A stretch of 64,000 bases of DNA from Atriophallophorus winterbourni (Eukaryota > Platyhelminthes > Trematoda > Plagiorchiida > Microphallidae), in the NCBI GenBank assembly GCA_013407085.1, contig JACCGJ010000645.1, positions 62,001 to 126,000 on the forward strand, written 5' to 3'. Below the pieces are notes generated by a model that ran no database searches, was not told where the DNA came from, and was given only the letters and a program-made list of their open reading frames with translations. Every line of letters starts with the position of its first letter. Position 1 is the first letter of the stretch. This document shows, one piece after another, positions 1 through 11,973 of the stretch. A program made the position numbers and the translations under genes.

Positions 1-2340
1 ACGGTTCACACAGCTGTTGGTCACAGGATTACAGTACAGTTGGTGTGATTCCGTCCGCTTCAGGGTATTTCCGAGGATTCATTCGACTCAAATGTTGTTG
101 TATAATCGTTGAATTGATCTCGTTCTCAGTCAGCTGTTGTGTCGCAGTTGATGGCGGCAATTCTTCAGCCGATTTAATGGTTAACAGACTAAATACTTAA
201 GCATAAAATTGAGCGAGAGCATCAGGTGTTTCCTTTGCTAAGACTGTTAATCTATCCTCTGTAAGCACAGGAAACATTCCTGTTTTCACGCTAGATCGAG
301 CATTGACAATCCGATATAGCAATTTAGGATTTCCATCCATTTTCAAAGATAGAAAGCGATGGTAATTTTGCTTGTCTTCCTTGATAAGAGCGTCCACATT
401 GTTTTGAATTCTGCAAAATTGTTGCCAGGATGCATCAGTACTGGTATTTCTGTGTTGAACCCAAGCAGAGTTCCTTTGCCCGATCCATGTTTTTGCGCGG
501 CTACGAAGCATAAAGCAAAAGTCGCTTGGCCGTCTTTCATCAACAAATCGCGAATTTTGATATATGTTTGACTGAAGTCTTTCTGTGAGTGCGGTGCAAT
601 GCGTTTCGGTGCTGTGATAATCAAGCACTCGCCAATTTAGTAATCCAAGTGCTTCACGTAAACTTGCTTAGTTGATCCTGCTGAATAGTTTTGCGGACTT
701 ACATACTCGTCTAGCGCTGCATACATATTCGAAGCCTAACACAAGATGATCACTCCGACAGAGGGGGACAATGTAGTCAACACCCTTAACTGCCGTTCTC
801 TCGGAAGTAAGGATCAAATCCAAAACCGACGGCAACTCTGATTCTATTCTGTGAGTAAAATTTGACAAATGGTTATACAGTGAAACCATGTCGATCAGTT
901 AACGGAATTTATGATCGAGTGTGTGGCAACAAATGAGGAAGGTCGAAGTCCCCCATGACCAGTAATTGGGAGCTTCGCATATCTCCGGCGTAGTGTAGAG
1001 CCTCTAATAACTTGTCATTTTGAGCAACCGAGGCGATATATAATGTCAATGATGCAGTCGTCCTGGTAATCTTGTGTAAAGGCCACACCAGAGGGTATTT
1101 TCTGATTCAAGGTTTCGATCGTGCATCTTCATGCACTGAAGACGTTCGTGACAGCATAGAACCATACCACCACCTTTTGGTGGGCGATCGTTCCGTAATA
1201 GTGTCATGACGGGGATCGACCGTTCGATTTCAGTCAAACAAGATTGAGAATAGGTATTAATAACAGCGACAAGGTCGGGTGAGTATCGTTTGCATAGCTC
1301 GGTAAGTTCAGCCAATTTATTGAACAAACTTAGGGCATTCGTATACAGACATTTGAGCGAGCGTTTAGCATGTAACAATGAGCCACTAACGGTATTTATT
1401 AGTCCGACGCGGTCGACGTCGGACCTTTGTCGTTTTTTGAAATAAAAAGTTGAGGTATTTTCGCTGGCGACATGGTGTTAGTCTCGGATGATTTTGCAAT
1501 GTAAAGCTGCAATTTGACCTCAGCCCCGGATTTGGGATTGCACAATCTAACGTTTTCAGGCAATCTGTGTCTGTAAGTTTTAGTTCTGATCGGAGAGCAT
1601 CCGTTATGCTACTTTAGAAAAATGTAACCTTAAGTGGATTTGAGTCTTTTTCTCAATAGTTTGGAGAACAAGGTCTTCTGTATGTGTCGACGACCACAGA
1701 ATTTTGGGAACCGATACTCTCGGCAATAAATGATCAATGTTTACGATCATGATCTTTTCTTTCATAAACCCTTGTGGCCCCTGTATTTTCTGGAATGTCG
1801 GGAAGAAGAATACTCCTTGATGCTACTTGATCCCGACCATTCGGTGTTCGGTGTCTTTCTCACCAAGGTACGTCCATTTGGTGTTCATTTTCTTTCCCAT
1901 CAATTTACGTCAGCATATATACGGTGGTGTGAGTCACTTTGTGCTCGGAGCAAATACGAATTCAGTAGGACATTTTCCACATCCTTTTCGTTGGCAAAAG
2001 TGATCCTAAGCAAACGCTGTTCGTCTTGATTCGGGGCTTCGGGTGACTAGCGAGTCGAGTTACCGATGACGGGTGTATAACATTTAAGCCAATTCGATTG
2101 TAATTACCGGACCATTTTTCAAGGTCATGTTTTTGCCTTACTTGAAAGAGCGTGACTTCTGACTCGGGAATATTAGTGCAGATTACGCTTAATCTTTCCG
2201 TGCTTTCTAGAATTTTTCGGCTCCTAATGGCGTGAGACGGTTTTGCTCAGAATTTCCTCTTTTGCGTGAAGTTTAGGCGTCAGTGCTCCCATTGAACACC
2301 TGCTTTAGTAACCTTCTGGGCAAATGTTGGCTTGTTAGAG
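1..2340 (-). mobile_element. Degraded CR1-like LINE, 3' part beyond window start
   Basis: Read on the minus strand, pieces occur in LINE order. Around 1880-2030 there is an ORF1 RNA-binding-like stretch (ITFANEKDVENVLLNSYLL). At 1046-1378 the endonuclease N-terminus reads LKCLYTNALSLFNKLAEL, then PDLVAV, then RNDRPPKGGG. At 668-889 there is an endonuclease C-terminal piece with S-D-H-L-V-L-G. At 197-628 there is a linker to the reverse transcriptase. Many stops and frameshifts separate them, so the copy is dead. Confidence 0.75.
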
Positions 2341-2344
2341 TCTG

Positions 2345-2842
2345 AATCAAAGGTACATTAATAACGTTTATATCAGTTCAGCCAATTGACGAATTCCTAA
2401 TCCCAGTCCATTTAACCCTTGTCTACGGTAATTGATTTACGCATTTTATGATATTTTTGTGTTATTCGGCTTAATTATGTCATAAATAAAACACATGATT
2501 AATTTTTATGGATCAGATGCCAGACGCCGCCTGACAAGTGCAATCCGATGGTGAGTGAAGGTACCGACAGAAGCTAATGAGCAATCGACTGCTTTTTTGA
2601 GGGGGTAACTAGAGTTACCGTCAGTAAACAAAGGGTCAAGCGCGTTTCAATTACATTGTCAACAGCGTTTGCCTCAGAGGATGTCACACTCGGTCTGGCC
2701 TCGCAAGCTCGGCAGACGTAACATCAGGACAAATATCTCCATTAATAATTGCGACCAAATTCATGATCAGCGATTTTTCGTACTTTGTATTCACTTTAGA
2801 CGAACGACCGTAACACATGAGAGATCCCGACTTAGAACTTAC
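2345..2842. other. No recognisable feature (downstream of Ig exons)
   Basis: No exon with good splice sites, repeat or RNA gene was recognised here. An intron or the 3' part of the neuregulin-like gene should lie here or beyond the window start. Confidence 0.4.
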
Positions 2843-3178
2843 CGCCTTTTGGCAAACCGTTTCGGCTTCATCCGGTTAGGGTTGCGAGCAACACTGTTGA
2901 GTGGTGCGTGCACAAGCAGTAATTCTGTCGAGGGACAAAAGGCGGTGATCACGAATAAGAGCAAAATCGGAATTGAATCCGGCGATACGCTTCGGTAGTT
3001 GATCGCACGATGTTGAAAACATAACCAGTCAATGGAGAAGAATATAATCGTTCCGACGAGGACTTGAAGAGTACTAACAGCGTTGCACGCGTAAATCCAA
3101 TATGGGAAAATCACGAGAGATCCTAATTTGCTAGTATTATCGAATATCGCTACGAGAGTGGGATAGCCAGAAAGCTGA
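2843..3178 (-). CDS. Candidate exon 3 of the neuregulin-like gene (Ig end plus hydrophobic segment)
   Basis: This is a 336-nt open stretch ending at a near-consensus donor, AAGGCG|GTAAGT. The acceptor CCCTCGAAG|T gives the phase that exon 2 requires; CAG|CTT four bases on would not. The product contains SLVIFPYWIYACNAVS, which could be the E-F strands with the second Ig Cys, although the usual D-x-G before Y-x-C is missing. It continues into hydrophobic segments (VLVGTIIFFSIDWLCF and IPILLLFVITAF) and a basic end (RMKPKRFAKR). These could be a transmembrane segment and juxtamembrane tail. No EGF module is visible here or downstream. Confidence 0.4.
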
Positions 3179-3494
3179 CTTCGAGGGGATTCCAACACAG
3201 TATAATATATCCACGTAAGTGTAAGTGTTAGAACAGTATATCCTGATAATCAGGAGTTCAAAATAATGCGACCGCACGGCGCGTTCAGTGGGCAATGGTT
3301 TTTCTTCAAGTGAAATGCGTTCGAATGCTTATCAACATTTATTTGCGACCCCGTTGAACCTACAATGTACGTTCACTTGCATGCAGTGAATCTATTTCAT
3401 GTGCACGGGGTAACACAGTAATAATATTTCCTTTCAGTAGTTTACCGAAACATCGTATACAGGCCAAGAAATAGAATAATGAGATAAGACTCAC

Positions 3495-3657
3495 GTGAGT
3501 AATTCAACTGATAAACTTTTATCCAGCAGATCCAAAGAACGACCATTTTTAACCCACACAACTTTTGGCACGGGGTTTCCGGATGCTGAACACGTGACTG
3601 AAAAATTACCACCATGCTCCTTTTGTTGATCTTCCATTGGATGAATGCGTGGTGCGA
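3495..3657 (-). CDS. Neuregulin-like gene, immunoglobulin-domain exon 2
   Basis: This exon is 163 nt, bounded by TTCTACTAG| and CTCAC|GTGAGT. Joined to exon 1 it reads C-S-D-C-F-A-P-R-I-H-P-M. It then has an I-set Ig half: NFSVTCSASGNPVPKVVWVK followed by NGRSLDLLDKSLSVELL. The B-strand Cys, the GNPVP turn and the C-strand Trp are all present. A CxDC motif followed by Ig with W-K-N-G is the arrangement known in neuregulins. The intron from exon 1 is about 9.7 kb and contains LINE-A, the Tigger element and other repeats. No second copy is visible because copy 2 starts at position 7175 of the unit. Confidence 0.65.
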
Positions 3658-4379
3658 CTAGTAGAAAAAATTATTTTTAATACAACTGATCAATATATTT
3701 GAAATATATCTGTATGGTGTAGCTGAATCAAATATGCTTAAAACTTTCGTTCTGAAGAGCTATTTATTAAACATTTTGTGTTGGAAATGGAAGTTTAATC
3801 AACGAAGGATTCTATGAATAAATCAAGAATTCGCTAACATGCTAATGAAGCTATGAAGACTTATTAAGGTTAAAATAAGCGCAACATAATAAGCGACAAT
3901 AAGATAATAATAGTGATACTGCAGATGTTTAAAAACACAAATAATTGGGACAAACGAACGTGTCATTCGCAATCAAATCAAGATAATTAAACCAAACTAA
4001 GTATGCGTCCTGGTTCAGAATAATCTTACGGGTGATGATCACGTTTAGAGGCAATTAAATAACAATCAAGGAATGACGGTTTGGATCACAGTACACTTTA
4101 AAGAAGCGAAACGTTTAGTGAAATATTGATGAATTCTGAGATCGTCACACGACACGGTTAATGTTTTAAAAACCCCAAATGGATATCATGAAGTTCTGTC
4201 ATTGTCAACTTTGCCAACTGCTTTCCATCCGGTTCAAATATCCGTTGCTTAAGTGATTGGCACCGCAAGATTGAAAGATTAGCAAGCTTTCACCGATCGT
4301 AAATGTTCTTGATAATCTGACGCTGGAAATTATTGTCCTATTACATCGTTGCCTGTAATCGCAAGGGTTATGGATTGTA
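3658..4379. other. AT-rich intron sequence, nothing recognised
   Basis: This is part of the large first intron of the neuregulin-like gene. Many A/T runs and stops occur in all frames, with no repeat seen elsewhere in the window. Confidence 0.4.
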
Positions 4380-5500
4380 TAGTCTGAGAAAGAATGTTTT
4401 CACACTTGGAAGCGCGTAAGTTATTTTCGCCATTCCAACATGGATTTCGATCTCATCGCTCCTGTCTGACGAATATTCTCACAGCCTTGGACGACTTCAC
4501 GAAAAGGTTGGATAGAGGTAACTGTATTCACGTTTGCTATTTAGACATATCTATAGCTTTTTACAAGAGTCAAAATCAATTTACTTCTACAAAACCCGAG
4601 GCACGTAAGAATCGAATGGTCTATTTTATCATTATTGTGGGATAACACCTCATCTCGGCACGCAAGAGTTGGTGTGAACTGAGTGTCGTCGAAGAAGCAA
4701 AAATGCATTATCGAAATCTTAGAAAGATCTGTGATAGGAACAGTTCGTTTACTGAGCTGCGTAAACCATTATTATCCATAATGGATTTATTCGCGGATGA
4801 TCTGAAAATTTAGACGCGTTTCAGTTCTGCAGCAGATTGCGAGAAATTGTCAAGGGATTTGGACACTGTGCCGATTGGGCGGCTGCGAATGATGTCATTC
4901 AACTAACGGAAAAGCAAGATGGCGCAACTTGCTCCATCATTGGAGTGTGGATTACTGAAGAGATAAAAACACAGTTTAATGAATGAATGTTCATAGACAG
5001 ATCAGTAAATATTGTTTGCATCTTTTGACGAACATTTGAAAGATTCTCATCAGTAACATTACCGAAGATAATGAAGTCTGACTTCCGTTCAACGATAAAC
5101 AATGCGTTAAAGACCTGGGCTCCCTGGCCGCAAAAAGATATCGCCTTCTTCGATAAAATTTATCGCTGAGTAATAAAGGTATAGACGTGTCTTCCTTATG
5201 CTCATACAGAAAGATTCCGATGCATGCGTCAATGTGACTGTACCCAAAGGCGGATACTTTTATGACTTATATAAGTGTGACTACCGAAGGACACGCACTG
5301 AAACACTTGTTTCAGGATTGTTGTGAGGAGACGACATTCGGACTTACCCTATTTATCGACATCTCAATTTCACGTATTCATTGCCGGTGGTGTTGTAAAA
5401 CGTTGACTTTATTACAGATCCTTAAATCGTTACGGTACAGAGAAACGAGTAAGCCCCATTCACATTTCGATATATAAAAGAATCAAAGTTTGATTTGCGA
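4380..5500 (+). mobile_element. CR1-like LINE reverse-transcriptase fragment
   Basis: At 4425-4560 the frame reads FSPFQHGFRSHRSCLTNILT, then YLDISIAFY, the RT fingers/palm motifs of CR1-type LINEs. At about 4785 comes DLFADDLKI, the F-A-D-D active-site motif, and at about 5110 W-A-P-W-P-Q-K-D, a thumb-region motif. Stops and frameshifts between them show a dead copy. It is inserted in the neuregulin-like intron, opposite to the gene. Confidence 0.75.
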
Positions 5501-5619
5501 AGGCGTACTTCAAAATTTTAGCCGGCATGTAATAAGAAGTTCAACAATGAGTTTCCTTTAGAAATATATGATCATATAAGAAAATCTACAGAGTAAAAAA
5601 AGAAAGTTTATAGTAAATC

Positions 5620-6340
5620 GGTTAGAGCGTAGTTTATTGATAACGTTTCGCTTCTGACACAAGCTGTGTCAAATCAAGTGTGCCAGTATGAACATCGATC
5701 AGGTTTAAATTGCATTCATCTGACCAATCCTAAGCTGGCTAATAACTTCAAAGTAGGCGCTGAGCTGGTTAAGATAGACAGGCGAGCTTAAGACCTATTG
5801 ACTCTTACGCAAGTGATAAACATCTGCTTGCATAATCTGCGAGTGCACTTGCGGTCAAGTATCAGCCTTTGCTATCTCACCGCTCATTTCAACGTGAAGT
5901 TGTTCAATTTATGGTTTTACATTGAGCCGTATCACTTCTACTTTATCAAGATCAACACAATAACCTGCATCAAGCACGTGTTCAGCTAGAGCTGAATCTC
6001 GGATCAGTAATTCAGATTCACTGAAATTATGTGGCAGCCTCCCAGTTCGCTTTTTTCTCCTTTATCCAAGTAGTGATTTCTCAAGAACTTTGCCTGATAT
6101 ATACACCTGAGCAACTCTGGTAGTTAATCGTACGGAATTCGTACTGAAACAATTGGTCTGACGAAGCTTCTGTATCAGAAGCGAAACATTACCAACAACC
6201 GATTCATTACATAATATTGTTATTCGATCTGTGAGAAGCATATTCCAATGTCTACAGAATGAATCCGAAATAGGCATAGGCTTCAACATATTTTTCCCAG
6301 ACAAAGAAAATTCAATATGCACATTTAGTTCGAACATTCA
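5620..6340 (-). mobile_element. Penelope-like element fragment (GIY-YIG-like C-terminus)
   Basis: On the minus strand the reading ESELLIRDSALAEHVLDAGY then CVDLDKVEVIRLN matches the ALAEH…GH…D…VI pattern near the end of Penelope-like GIY-YIG endonuclease domains. Upstream is a weak YISGKVLE stretch. Downstream of the stop is a tail also found in the copy at 32370-32905, including the CAGAAGCGA…GTTA motif. The reverse transcriptase is not visible. Confidence 0.55.
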
Positions 6341-7174
6341 GCTCAATGTAATAAAATGAAGACTTTTCGACTGAGGCTCAGCGAAGTTGAATAAATTTTG
6401 ATATTTGATGAACATTGGAGGCCAAATATACCTATAATTCTGACAGTCAGTTAATTGTAGTTAATGCCAGCCAAAACTAAATAAAAAAATAAGCACCAAG
6501 GCTTAAATGTTAACAGGGCTGGTTGGAGTTTGGTTCTATTACATACACACGAATCAAAAATGTATATGCTTAATCTGGTTTACAACAGAGGTCTACCACA
6601 TTCTAGATTCATCAGTTTTAAATATCTATCAAATAGATCTCTCATTAGTTTGACTATTTTTATAAGTTCATTTCGGATCGATTTTCGGTGGCTAAAAATT
6701 CCGCTGTGTGTAACGCGGTATACACAACAGGTTAGTTACGTTGCTGATAACAACGCGATACAGCGTACGATTGCAGGAACCTTCAAATATTGTCACCAAC
6801 AATGAAAAACGTTTTGTAACAAGTGGTTACCAAGTTAATTTTAGAGTTTAATCGATTTTCTAGACAAGCTTGCTTGACCACTGGAGCACATAGAAACTTG
6901 AGAAACAGTTTGGACAACATACTTCAAATATTATCCTGGTTTCAACGCTATCCATACAGACTTGCAAAACAATAAAAGCAAAGCAAATGAAGTAAGAGTT
7001 TCTCAATCCATTCCAAATGATGAACAAACGAACTATTGACAGACAATAATGGATAATGAATATGTAAGAGTCCGTACAGATCTGAAATACAAACTAATAA
7101 GGAATTATTACAGATACACCATCTCCGGCGTTCATAAGTAAGTACGATTAAAAGAACTATGGTATCTCGTTGAT
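6341..7174. other. AT-rich intron sequence, nothing recognised
   Basis: No coding frame, repeat shared with the rest of the window, or RNA gene could be identified. Confidence 0.35.
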
Positions 7175-7619
7175 CAATGATGCCCTATGTGATCAAAACA
7201 AATTGATGTGGATACCACCACACATTATATCAAAACTAACCATACTTTCTAATGATTATTACTTCAATAAGCTAAAGGCAAAGGCTAAGAGGAAGCATGG
7301 CTCCGATAATGAATTACTATGCATATTTTTACAACGCCAATCTCCGAAACAAAGAACTGTTTTGTCGAAGCGAATTGAATTTTATGTTAAATCTCGGCGT
7401 TGCTGAAATGACAGCTTAGAGCTGAAATCATTAGTGCAGGGTTCGAAATTCGATTTCAGTTCATACGATTAACCGGGGTACCAGATGCATAGCTGTTGGT
7501 GAGGTCACCGTAGCGAAATAGCAACTATTTTCTCGTGTTCATTTACGACAGAGAGTATATTTAAGCAAGACTATTAACAAAAACTGCAGTGTTTGTGGGC
7601 TTTTACGAAATACGCACTG

Positions 7620-10600
7620 TGCTTCGGTAAGTAAGATAGTAGATACCAGGACTACTTTTAGTTCACTTCCATCGGTCAATGCCGACCATAGATCGCATGA
7701 TTTTTCATGTATAAACAGCTTTTTGAATGACTGGACAGTCCGATTCGGGAGGAATAATCTCTCCCACAGCGCTCGCAACGAAAGACAGTACTCAGTCGAT
7801 CGGCCTCAGTGTCACGCCGGCGGCGTGATCAGCGTTCAGCAGCCAAGAGCTGTATCTGCTCCCTCCCAGCTGGCAGACAACGCTTTACACTATGCTTCCA
7901 ATGTGAGTGGCCAAGTGCAAGTTCTTCTCAATTCGCAGGGTCAATGCCAAGAACTTTGATATCTTTTTTTTACAAACGTCTTTGAACCGCTTCTGCTCTG
8001 CCAATTCAATTATCAATCTCCGTGTCTAGCGAGAGGTTATCCGCAATGGTTGAACCAACTATGTGAAATGATGTACTGGTTTAAGCTGACAGTTTCAAAC
8101 AGTGATGATTGGAGGCGATACAGTCCATTAACCAAGGATTTTGGTATTGCTCATGCTGATTGTGAGCCCAAAGTGTTTGCATGCCGATTAAAAACAGTCC
8201 ATTAGCGACTAGAGATTCTCTCGCGAGTGTGCAATAAATGCTGCATCGTCGGCAAACAGCAGTATTAGCAAATCCCGTGCATTGGTTTGTGCCCTAAACC
8301 TGTTGAGGTTAAAAAGCTTGCCATCACTTCACGTGCGTAGGTAAATGCCTTCTATTGTCACCCTAAATCCTTGATTCAGAAACAGAGCAAGCAAAATGTG
8401 GAACAGCGTGGGAGTAAGAAAACACCCTTGTTTGATGCCTCGGCAAATTTCAAAGGTTTCTGAACGGAAACCGTTAAAATGGACTGAGTCCTTCGTGCCT
8501 GAGTGGAACGAAATAACGAGTTTGAGCGCCTCAGATCAAACATTTTGAAAAGACCTTCCCTGCTGACGTAGTCAATTGCCCTCGTTAAATCAATATAAAC
8601 AGCGTATAAGGGCATACGCTGTTCCGGACACTTTTATGGAAGTTGTCTCTGGCAGAAGATCATGCCAACGGTTGATCTTCCCTTGCGGAAGCCACATCGA
8701 GATTCGGAGTAAATTCTATCAGCTGAACCTTGTAGCCGGATCTGTAAGACTTTAGCAAACAATTTGCCTGCAACATTCAGAAGGGAGATTCCTCTATAAT
8801 TGTTGCAGTCGCCTCTATCACCATTTTTCTTATATAGCGTGATGATCTTTTTGTCTCGCGTCTCTTGTGGGACACTCCTCCTGCCAGCACAGAAGAAGCA
8901 AATGGTGAACAGGTTGTAATAATGCTGTTCTACAGCATTTGATGAGCTCAGGTGGAATTCCGTCGTCACAATGCTCCTTCCCATTCGCTAAGCGGTCGAT
9001 TGCCCTATTGAGCTCATCAAGAGCAGGGGGAGTATCTAGATATTCAATAGTCGGCAACCGCTCGACATTTTCAAGTACATGCGGTAAAACCGTACTGTCC
9101 CAAGCGTAGAGAGAGGAGAAATGCTCTACCCATCTTTCCATCTGCTGAGTTTTGTAGACTTAATGGTAGCCGTTTTAAATTTGTTTGGACCAATGGCTCT
9201 CTTGATTCCATCATACATACCGTGAAAATTTCCAGTGTCAGCAGCTTTTTGGATACCGAGGCTAATTTCAATCCAATAGTCATTTGCACATCGCCTTGCA
9301 GTCTGTTTGACCTTATTTCTAGCTGCTCTTAGAAGTCGTAAGTTTTCATCTGTTGGCATACTTTTGAAACTCAAGAATGCTGAGCGTTTCTCATCCAACA
9401 CAACAGTCATTTCAGATTTTGCTTCGAACCAGTCGCCCGCTTTCTTCGGACCTTAAGTTGAAAGAGAGACTGGGCATATGCAGCTTTTTATCGATTACCA
9501 GTTTTCTGAAGCCGATTCGAGTGGGGTTGTCTTGTTGAACTCGGCTGTGAGGCTTTTGAAAATCGCGCAGCTAGATTACGTTCGCACATGCGAGTGACGT
9601 CTATCCTAGGTTTAGCAGAAAATTTGGCGCGGTGAAATCTTGTCAGGGGAAACTTCAGTTTTGCACAAACCACCGAATGGTCTCTGTCGCAGTCTGCGTT
9701 TGATATGATCTGGTAAGGAGCACACTTTCTATATTAGTGCGCCTAACAAGAACAAGATCAAGCTGATTCAATTCAATTCAATTTAATGGTCTACAAAGCA
9801 TATAGCCTTACAAAAACCACAGAATTACAATACAACATATATGTAGTAAAAACGGGATTTGTTTGCTTACTCATCAGTTCAGGAATCAGGTAAAAATCCA
9901 TAGACAGATGATAATGCTTAGAGCGAGGATGTTTCCAAGAGACTTTATACTGTGGTTTTGTTTGAAAGAAAGTGTTACTGACCCAAAGACTGAACTGTGT
10001 GCACATTTCTAAAAGGCGTTGTCAATTTTCATTGGTTTTACCTACACCGAACCCTCGGAGACAGTTTTGCCAAGACTCGTAAGCTGCACCCACTCTGGCA
10101 TTGAAATCACCTAATACCGCTACACAGTTTTTTTGAGGCACGTTTTGAAGACTGTTGTGATGTTATGATAAAAAGCGTATTTTTCTACAGGTGTCGTAGA
10201 GCGTCGGTACATAAAAGTTGACCAACGTAATGGCACCAGTAATGCACTTCAGATTTAAAGTCCAAATTCGTTCGCTCCCGCTTGGTTCTGCTGCATTTAG
10301 TAGGTCGTTTCGAACGGCAGACCCAATTCCATACAGTCGAGGCTCATCGGAACCTCTTCCTTTAAAAAAATGTGCAATCTCTATCTGTTAGCATACCAGT
10401 GTCTGGTAATCGCGTCTCTTGCAGAGCAGCAACGTCGACCCTCAGCCTTTATAGCTAATTGCTAATCACAGCTGATTTTCTTACGACTCTGATATTCGAG
10501 ACGTAGTCATGAAATCGTGGAATCATTGACCGGACGTTCCAGGTTCCCATTTTCAGAAATGATATTTGTTTTTTTAGTATTTCTTTTTTCTGGTGCGGAA

Positions 10601-11345
10601 AAACAGTCTGTTTGTCGGTTGATTCCTAATCCCCATGCACCAAATGAGGATAGCAGACCGTGGCGAGACGGCACCATATTGGCTGGGGGCTGCCCAGCCG
10701 TCCAATGAGAGCTGAAAATCTGCTTCCCGTATTACTATCCATAGGAGCGGAATGGAGTGTCCACTCCATTGATGCGTTGAGATGTACGCCAGTTCAGTTC
10801 AATATGGAGAACTAGCAGTTGCCCATGCAACAAGTGCTCCCTCTCCACGGCACCTCCGGAACCAAAGGAACAGCTAAGCTGATACGTTTGGACAACGATG
10901 CCGTCGCAGGACGTAGCAGGACGAAGTTGAATAAAACTTCGGACTGCCTAACGGGACTCCGGCTCCGGATTTTTCCTCGAGGTTGACACCTGAAACCTTT
11001 TCCATAATTGGATGTTGCCACAAGGCAGTGGAGGTTTGGGATAAGAGTTTACCTTCTTCAAGGTGGACCGCCTTCATGGACTTACGAGATTCACCTGCCC
11101 GAAACAGACTGGTTTTGAGGCGCCAGTCAGCCGCCATCACCCTTTCTCCTGTCAGTAGAAGCAGTTCCACCAGGTCACACAGGATCACGCGTCCAGGCCA
11201 GGAGCTGGACTTGGTTGACAGAGGCTATATGAGACGCGCGCCATTAGAGCATTTTGGAATTGGGAGTTTATCCAAAAAAACCGCTCCGGCCGTGACAACC
11301 TTGGAACCACCAGGACTACTAATCTTTGGTAAACCACGAGTGACT
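7620..11345 (-). mobile_element. LINE-A: near full-length, inactive non-LTR retrotransposon
   Basis: Minus-strand order: a 5' untranslated region at 10800-11345 (starts GGTGGTTCCAAGGTTGTCAC). The endonuclease starts near 10600 (MSFLKIGTWNVRSM) and continues to about 9800 with FQTKPQYKVSWKHPRSKH. An RT linker lies at 8830-9410. The RT itself covers 8376-8984 with NNYRGISLLNVAGKLFAKVL, CGFRKGRSTV and LYAVYIDLTRAIDYVSREGL. A terminal region at 7620-7990 corresponds to the zinc-finger tail better preserved at 58600. There are multiple frameshifts and stops. The clade is not assigned. It lies in the first intron of the neuregulin-like gene. Confidence 0.8.
9767..9860 (-). mobile_element. CR1-like 3'-end fragment nested in LINE-A
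   Basis: TTCAATTCAATTCAATTTAA then ATGGTCTACAAAGCATATAG resembles the 3' terminus of the CR1-like copy at 57629 (repeat tail, then ATGGTC…ACAGTAACCACAGA). It interrupts the LINE-A endonuclease and is shared by both copies of the duplication (about 41806), so it predates the duplication. Confidence 0.55.
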
Positions 11346-11506
11346 CATTATGCACAACGCAAATAATGGAAACTGAAGATCATAGAGATGCACGCGTTTA
11401 AACCAAATTTACAGGATGACACACCGATGACACGTGACAAAACCATTTAAACTGCAGCAGACTCTTATTAAGCGGATAAAAATTAGATGGACCCTGAGAG
11501 CAAACC

Positions 11507-11835
11507 TGTTACTTTACGTTAGGAGGCACTGATCTTACCGAATAAAACAATCCGAAAAGTTGATTGTTTGGAAATTGGAAATTACTCTTAATTAGTGATA
11601 ACTGATCGGTTTGGTCCTTGATTAATCTTTACAATTATTATCGATCCATCATTAATACATTATCGATCTACGTTATAAAAGTAGTGCTCATTCTCGTGTA
11701 ATTGATCACCGCCATTCGTTATTTTACGATTGATTGGCTTTTAGCCTTTTCTACATTGGTTGACAGTGATTTTTGGGATCAACTTGATCTAGAATGTTTT
11801 CCAAAGAAAACGCAAACACAACTATTTGGCGACGA
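11507..11835 (+). mobile_element. Partial LTR of a Ty3/Gypsy-like element
   Basis: The segment starts TGTTACTTTACGTTAGGAGG and contains a CGAATAAAACAA box. Both resemble the LTR start at 15480 (TGTTAGGAGGGCAC…CGAATAAAACAA). It ends next to ATTTGGCGACGAGGAT, which looks like a primer-binding/leader motif. It is present only in copy 1. The LTR boundaries are approximate. Confidence 0.45.
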
Positions 11836-11973
11836 GGATATGAATCTTTCGTAGAAACAACAATTTGGTGATGAGATCAAATGGCCCACTCAACACTTAA
11901 CGAGGAAACCTATTACACAGAACAGAAACCAGCCACATCTAGAAACATTCAATGTCCCATATGAAGGACAATA

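Noticed and set aside
5015..5060. CTGATGAG on the minus strand as a further hammerhead
   Set aside because: No GAAA at the right distance and no stem II pairing.
10983..11366. 127-codon plus-strand frame, identical at 43018-43401
   Set aside because: It is antisense to the LINE-A 5' UTR. Identity reflects the duplication and there is no supporting domain.
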